Assembly (NCBI RefSeq): GCF_028551275.1
Contig: NZ_CP117025.1
Location: forward strand, 2,658,001 to 2,722,000
DNA length: 64,000 nucleotides
Reading direction: 5' to 3'
Source of the DNA: Sphingomonas hankookensis
GTDB taxonomy: Bacteria; Pseudomonadota; Alphaproteobacteria; Sphingomonadales; Sphingomonadaceae
A program made the translations under genes and the position numbers. Of the stretch, positions 60,122 to 64,000 are shown piece after piece (position 1 is the first letter of the stretch; each line of letters opens with the position of its first letter). Below the pieces are notes generated by a model. That model saw only the letters and a list, made by a program, of their open reading frames with translations. It searched no databases and was not told the origin of the DNA.

Positions 60122-61144
60122 ATGGTGCGCGCTGTCCGCAGCATCGATACCGCGCGCCCGGGCAACCTGTCGCTGCCGGAGCTGCTGGAAGCGAACGAGC
60201 CGGTCGTCCTGCGCGGCATTGCCTCGCACTGGCCGCTGGTCGCGGCGGGTCGGGCGGGTCCGGCGGCGACCATCGCCTATCTCAAGCAGTTCGACGGCGG
60301 GCGCCCCATCGTCGGCTATACCGGCGATCCGGCGATCGGCGGGCGCTTTTTCTACCGCGACGACGGGTCGGGGCTGAACTTCGACGCGGCGCGGGTCGGC
60401 TTGTCCGACTATCTCGACCGGATCGCCGCCCATCTCGACGATGCCGAACCGCCGGCCTTCTATATCGGGTCGACCGATCTCGACACCTATCTCCCCGGCC
60501 TGCGCCGCGACAACGATCTGGCCGTGCCGCCCCCGCCCCCCGGCCATGCCGCGCCGCTGGCGAGCATCTGGATCGGCAACCGCACCATCGCCGCGACCCA
60601 TTACGACCTGTCGAACAACCTCGCCGTCTGCCTCGTCGGGCAACGCCGCTTCACCCTGTTCCCGCCCGATCAGGTCGCGAACCTCTATCCCGGCCCGCTG
60701 GAGCCGACGCCCGGCGGACAGGTGGTGAGCATGGTCGACCTGCGCACGCCCGACCTCGACCGCTACCCGCGCTTCGCCAAAGCGCTCGCCAATGCGCAGG
60801 TGGCCGAGCTCGAGCCGGGCGACGTCCTCTTCTACCCCGCCTTGTGGTGGCACAATGTCGAGGCGCTGGGACGCTTCAACGTCATGATAAACTATTGGTG
60901 GAACGACGCTCCCGCCTTCGCCGACAGCCCGATGACGACCTTGCTCCACGCGATGCTGTCCTTGCGGGAACGCCCGGCGGCCGAGCGGGCGGCGTGGGCT
61001 GCGATGTTCGACCATTACATCTGGAGCGGCGGCGACGATGCCCGCGACCACCTGCCCCCTGAAATGCAGGGCGACCTCGCCCCGCTCGACCCGACCGCCG
61101 CCCGACGGCTGCGCGCGAAACTGTTGCAAAGGCTGAACCGATGA
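60122..61144 (+). CDS. Cupin-like JmjC-type protein
   Basis: A 340-residue protein with a cupin/JmjC core (cupin_8 type). The metal-binding pieces are IAATHYDLSNNLAVCLVG (HxD) and LFYPALWWHNVEALG (distal His). It starts with PELLEANEPVVLRGIASHWPL, a common element of the family. Such proteins are Fe(II)/2-oxoglutarate-type hydroxylases. Its stop overlaps the halogenase start as ATGA. It may hydroxylate the same molecule or a protein of the cluster; the substrate is not known. Confidence 0.88.
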   Translation: MVRAVRSIDTARPGNLSLPELLEANEPVVLRGIASHWPLVAAGRAGPAATIAYLKQFDGGRPIVGYTGDPAIGGRFFYRDDGSGLNFDAARVGLSDYLDRIAAHLDDAEPPAFYIGSTDLDTYLPGLRRDNDLAVPPPPPGHAAPLASIWIGNRTIAATHYDLSNNLAVCLVGQRRFTLFPPDQVANLYPGPLEPTPGGQVVSMVDLRTPDLDRYPRFAKALANAQVAELEPGDVLFYPALWWHNVEALGRFNVMINYWWNDAPAFADSPMTTLLHAMLSLRERPAAERAAWAAMFDHYIWSGGDDARDHLPPEMQGDLAPLDPTAARRLRAKLLQRLNR

Positions 61145-62616
61145 CGCGCAAACGGATCGTGATCGCTGGCGGCGGCACTGCCGGCTGGCTGGCGGCGGCG
61201 CTGCTGACGCGGCAGCTGGCCGGGCTGGTCGACGTCACGCTGGTCGAATCCGAAGCGATCGGCACGGTCGGCGTCGGCGAGGCGACCATCCCCACCATCC
61301 GCAGCTTCCATGCGCTATTGGGCCTCGACGAACGCGATTTCATGGCGGCGACCGGGGCGAACTTCAAACTGGGCATCGCCTTTGAAGGCTGGGCGCGCGC
61401 CGGCGACCGCTACATCCATTCGTTCGGCGAGGTCGGTCGGTCGACCTGGATGGGCGATTTCCAGCATTTCTGGCTGGAGGCGCGCGAACAGGGCGGGGCG
61501 GCGGACATCGGCGCCTATTGCCTCGAACACGAAGCCGCCGATGCCGGGCGCTTCCTCGGTGGTCCCGACACCCCGCTCAACTATGCCTATCATTTCGACG
61601 CCGGCCGTTACGCCGCCTATCTGCGCGAACGCAGCGAGGCGCAGGGCCTGACGCGGATCGAGGGCAGGATCGCCCGCGTCGAACGCGACAGCGACAGCGG
61701 CGACATCGCCGCGCTGGTGCTGGACGACGGGCAACATATTGCCGGAGACATGTTCCTCGACTGCACCGGCTTCCACGCCCTCCTGATCGAACAGACGCTG
61801 GGCGTGGGGTTCGAGGATTGGGGTCATTGGCTGCCCACCGACCGTGCGCTGGCGGTGCAGACCAGGGCAACCGGCCCGGCCGTTCCCTATACCCGCGCCA
61901 TCGCCCATGACGCCGGCTGGCGCTGGCAGATCCCGCTGCAGCACCGTATCGGCAACGGCCTCGTCTACAGTTCGCGTCACCTTGGCGACGATGCCGCACG
62001 CGACCGGCTGATGGCCTCGGTCGAGGGGCAGGCGCTGATCGAACCGCGCCTGATCCGCTTCCGCACCGGGCGGCGGCTGGCGATGTGGGAACGCAATTGC
62101 GTCGCACTCAGCCTGTCGAGCGGGTTCGTCGAACCGCTCGAATCGACCAGCCTGCATCTGGTTATGATCGCGCTCACCCGGCTGGTACAGCTGCTGCCTT
62201 TCGGCCATCTAGGTGCCGCCGCCCGCAACCGCTTCAACGACCAAGCTCGGCGCGAGATCGAAGCGGTACGCGACTTCGTTCTGCTCCATTACCACCTCAA
62301 CGAGCGCCCCGAACCCTTCTGGCGCGAACGGAAAGAAATTCCCCCACCCGATAGCCTCGCCGAGCGTATCGCGCTGTTCGCCGAAGGCGCGCATACCTAT
62401 CAGTCGTCCGACGACCTGTTCCGCACCGGTTCGTGGACGCAGGTGATGCTGGGCCAGCGCCTGACGCCTGCCGCATGGCATCCGCTTGCCCGGGCGATGC
62501 CACCGGGCGAGCTGGGCACGGTGCTGCGCGGGCTACAGTCGAATATCGCCGCCACCGTCGCACGGCTGCCGACGCATCAGCAGTTTCTCGACAGCTATTG
62601 CCTCAGCCGGGAGTAG
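61141..62616 (+). CDS. Tryptophan halogenase family FAD-dependent enzyme
   Basis: A 491-residue flavin-dependent halogenase. The FAD site is VIAGGGTAGWLAAALL (GxGxxG). The chloramine-forming lysine is K76 in NFKLGIA, and the WxWxIP motif is at W260-P265 (WRWQIP). The region SGFVEPLESTSLHL is characteristic. Family members halogenate tryptophan or other aromatics, but sphingomonad members of this cluster may act on larger molecules; the substrate is unknown. It is translated with the cupin gene. A partner flavin reductase is not nearby. Confidence 0.92.
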   Translation: MTRKRIVIAGGGTAGWLAAALLTRQLAGLVDVTLVESEAIGTVGVGEATIPTIRSFHALLGLDERDFMAATGANFKLGIAFEGWARAGDRYIHSFGEVGRSTWMGDFQHFWLEAREQGGAADIGAYCLEHEAADAGRFLGGPDTPLNYAYHFDAGRYAAYLRERSEAQGLTRIEGRIARVERDSDSGDIAALVLDDGQHIAGDMFLDCTGFHALLIEQTLGVGFEDWGHWLPTDRALAVQTRATGPAVPYTRAIAHDAGWRWQIPLQHRIGNGLVYSSRHLGDDAARDRLMASVEGQALIEPRLIRFRTGRRLAMWERNCVALSLSSGFVEPLESTSLHLVMIALTRLVQLLPFGHLGAAARNRFNDQARREIEAVRDFVLLHYHLNERPEPFWRERKEIPPPDSLAERIALFAEGAHTYQSSDDLFRTGSWTQVMLGQRLTPAAWHPLARAMPPGELGTVLRGLQSNIAATVARLPTHQQFLDSYCLSRE

Positions 62617-62623
62617 GCGCGGT

Positions 62624-62995
62624 TCAGTCGCCGGCGCGCCGATACGGATTGTAGATATGGGACAGCCAACCGGCCAGATGCTGCGGGACCGGTGCCACCG
62701 TACCGCGCGGGCGCCGGGCGGCGGCGATGTCGATCCGCCCCTTGTCGAACAGCAGGCCGGCGCGGCCGTCCCGCGTCCAGCGAACCCGCCCTTCGAGATG
62801 ATGGAGCTGTCCCATCGTCACCAGCACCCGCCCGTCCGGCGGCAGCTGTACCGGATCGTCGATGCAGGCGCCGGCCTCCGACAGGTTGCGCACCCGGCAT
62901 TCGACCACCTGATCGCGCAATTCGACACGCGCGGTCAGCAGCACGCTGTCCCGGCGCGGGCGCGGGGGGAACGGACCGGTCGACGAATCGCTCAT
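62624..62995 (-). CDS. PilZ-domain protein
   Basis: A 123-residue protein with a PilZ c-di-GMP-binding domain. The RPRRDS motif (RxxxR-like) and CRVRNLSEAGACID (N/DxSxxG) are both present. Such proteins control motility or exopolysaccharide with c-di-GMP. The start ATG at 62993-62995 is good. It is convergent with the halogenase gene, 7 bases apart. The C-terminal tail AGWLSHIYNPYRRAGD is of unknown role. Confidence 0.88.
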   Translation of the reverse strand: MSDSSTGPFPPRPRRDSVLLTARVELRDQVVECRVRNLSEAGACIDDPVQLPPDGRVLVTMGQLHHLEGRVRWTRDGRAGLLFDKGRIDIAAARRPRGTVAPVPQHLAGWLSHIYNPYRRAGD

Positions 62996-63057
62996 GGGAG
63001 CGATGCTATCCGGCAGGCCGCTAATATCCGGTTAAATCGCGACACATTCGCGGAAAT

Positions 63058-63142
63058 TGGTGCCCCTGGCCGGGCTCGAACCAGCACTCCTTTCGGAATC
63101 CGATTTTGAGTCGGACGCGTCTACCAATTTCACCACAGGGGC
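63058..63142 (-). tRNA. tRNA-Leu(CAA)
   Basis: Read leftward, the acceptor arms are GCCCCTG (63142-63136) and CAGGGGC (63068-63062), followed by discriminator A and encoded CCA (63060-63058). The anticodon stem TCCGA/TCGGA carries loop CTCAAAA, giving anticodon CAA (UUG codon, leucine). A long variable arm, typical of leucine tRNAs, and the T-arm with GGTTCGAGCC follow. The total is 85 nt. Confidence 0.96.
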
Positions 63143-63183
63143 ACGAAGGGCGCGTTAGCCGAAGCGACACGCCCTCGCAACCG

Positions 63184-63576
63184 TCATGAAAACACTTGGT
63201 CGATGTCCGCGCTGCCATAGGGGTCCTTGGGATCGGGCCCGAACCGGTTGGGACCGCGCGTGCCTTCGGTCACATAGAGCACGAACAGCCAGATCCACCC
63301 GATGATCGGCAGGAACACCAGCAGCATCCACCATGCCGACCGGTCGGTATCGTGCAACCGGCGAAAGGTGACGGTGAAGCTCGGGATCAGCAGCGCGAGG
63401 CTGGTAAGGCCGTTGATCGGACCGGTGCTGTCCCAATCGAAGCCCAGCACCCGGTCGACGATCGTCGTCGCGATGCCGACCAGGATCGAGAACAGCGTGA
63501 ACATCCAATATTCCTGCCGACGCGAACGGCCACGCACTTCGAAATACCGCTTCAGCGGCAGGATCATCCACTCCAT
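63184..63576 (-). CDS. DUF805 family membrane protein
   Basis: A 130-residue membrane protein. It begins MEWMILPLKRYFEVRGRSRRQEYWMFTLF, the typical DUF805 start, and has three or four helices including TSLALLIPSFTVTFRRLHDT and WWMLLVFLPIIGWIWLFVLYV. The function is unknown (YhaH-like). The C-terminal tail NRFGPDPKD is also usual for the family. It lies between tRNA-Leu and the ComM-type gene. Confidence 0.93.
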   Translation of the reverse strand: MEWMILPLKRYFEVRGRSRRQEYWMFTLFSILVGIATTIVDRVLGFDWDSTGPINGLTSLALLIPSFTVTFRRLHDTDRSAWWMLLVFLPIIGWIWLFVLYVTEGTRGPNRFGPDPKDPYGSADIDQVFS

Positions 63577-63641
63577 CGCAACGCTCCCTCATCGTTACAG
63601 CTACGCAATGTGTTGCAAGCGCGCCCGGACAACGCAATGGC

Positions 63642-64000
63642 TCAGTTCGTCGGTGCCCGCCGGCGATAGCTCAGCGCCTCCGCGACCTGCCCCCGACCGA
63701 TCGTATCGGTCCCGGCCAGATCGGCGATCGTCCGGCTGACCCGCAGCACCCGGTGGAACCCCCGCGCCGACAGCCGCATCGCCTCCGCTGCCTGTGCCAG
63801 CAGCGCGCGTGCGGGAGCGTCCAGCGCGGCAGCACGCTCCAGCACCGCGCCGTCCGCTTCGGCGTTGGTACGAATGCCATCGGCGGCATAGCGTTCGCGC
63901 TGCACGCCACGCGCCGCCGCGACCCGCGCGGCGACCTCGGCCGATCCTTCGGCGGGTGGCGGCAGGACGAGGTCGGCGGCACTCACCGCCGCCATTTCGA
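63642..64000 (-). CDS. ComM/YifB family Mg-chelatase-like AAA ATPase (C-terminal part, runs off the window)
   Basis: About 119 codons remain, read leftward from the window edge. EVAARVAAARGVQRERYAAD is followed by LERAAALDAPARALLAQAAEAMRLSARGFHRVLRVSRTIADLAGTD and a terminal IGRGQVAEALSYRR, the C-terminal domain of the Mg-chelatase-like ATPases. ComM acts as a branch-migration helicase in natural transformation. The ATPase domain lies outside the window. A short ATG at 63995 is internal. Confidence 0.92.
   Translation of the reverse strand, partial: EMAAVSAADLVLPPPAEGSAEVAARVAAARGVQRERYAADGIRTNAEADGAVLERAAALDAPARALLAQAAEAMRLSARGFHRVLRVSRTIADLAGTDTIGRGQVAEALSYRRRAPTN

Noticed and set aside
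1..64000. Prophage, insertion sequence or integrative element
   Set aside because: No integrase, transposase or phage structural gene was seen, and both tRNA genes have no repeated 3' end nearby.

Overview
The window looks like chromosome from a Sphingomonas-like member of the Sphingomonadaceae (Alphaproteobacteria). It is GC-rich and tightly packed. It carries a PhyR/NepR general stress response locus, the cell-cycle regulator GcrA, an exosortase-A-type ligase, a TonB receptor/SapC/cupin/tryptophan-halogenase cluster, and several families of the short palindromic repeats common in sphingomonads. No prophage, insertion sequence or CRISPR array was seen.

Layout. 1-2118: general stress response (phyR end, nepR, phyP-like kinase). 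2115-4959: queE-queC, a secreted DUF3617-type protein, hslO. 5143-9177: argF-argD, a transport permease and gcrA. 9288-13533: a frameshifted outer-membrane barrel gene, parE and a serine beta-lactamase-like enzyme. 13535-19089: SRP RNA, a secreted hypothetical, tpiA, ppiD-trpE and an acetyltransferase. 19219-24457: DUF423, and the run radA-cvpA-nifU-like-kef, with cvpA cut by a repeat. 24538-28462: glycosyltransferase, a 46-residue protein, O-glycosylation ligase and acyltransferase. 28604-33259: PfpI protein, topoisomerase IB, MscS channel, MaoC hydratase and thiolase. 33617-38475: ilvE facing marR, then the run tlyA-tspO-ubiK-ybjN-proC. 38656-44525: hydrolase, VapBC-type toxin-antitoxin, dxs, Zur with a MerC-like protein, small proteins and PadR. 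44622-47249: rarA, mmcQ-like, DUF429-like and tRNA-Thr. 47266-55852: a full chemotaxis operon. 56058-62616: receptor and halogenase cluster. 62624-64000: PilZ protein, tRNA-Leu, DUF805 and the end of a ComM-type ATPase.

How the genes work together. The nine-gene chemotaxis operon is coupled by overlapping stop and start codons. It holds receptor, STAS, CheA, CheR, CheB, CheD, CheY, CheW, a second CheB whose catalytic serine is replaced, and a 92-residue helical protein with a CheZ-like DxxxQ motif. The last two are the least described parts of the window. The TonB receptor gene has a TTGACA promoter with a LacI-type operator on its -10 region, and is followed by SapC, a JmjC-like cupin and a flavin-dependent halogenase, suggesting substrate-controlled uptake and modification of an unknown molecule. 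The stress kinase next to NepR lacks visible ATP-binding motifs, as expected of the PhyR phosphatase PhyP.

All product names come from reading motifs and remembered family features; no database search was run.
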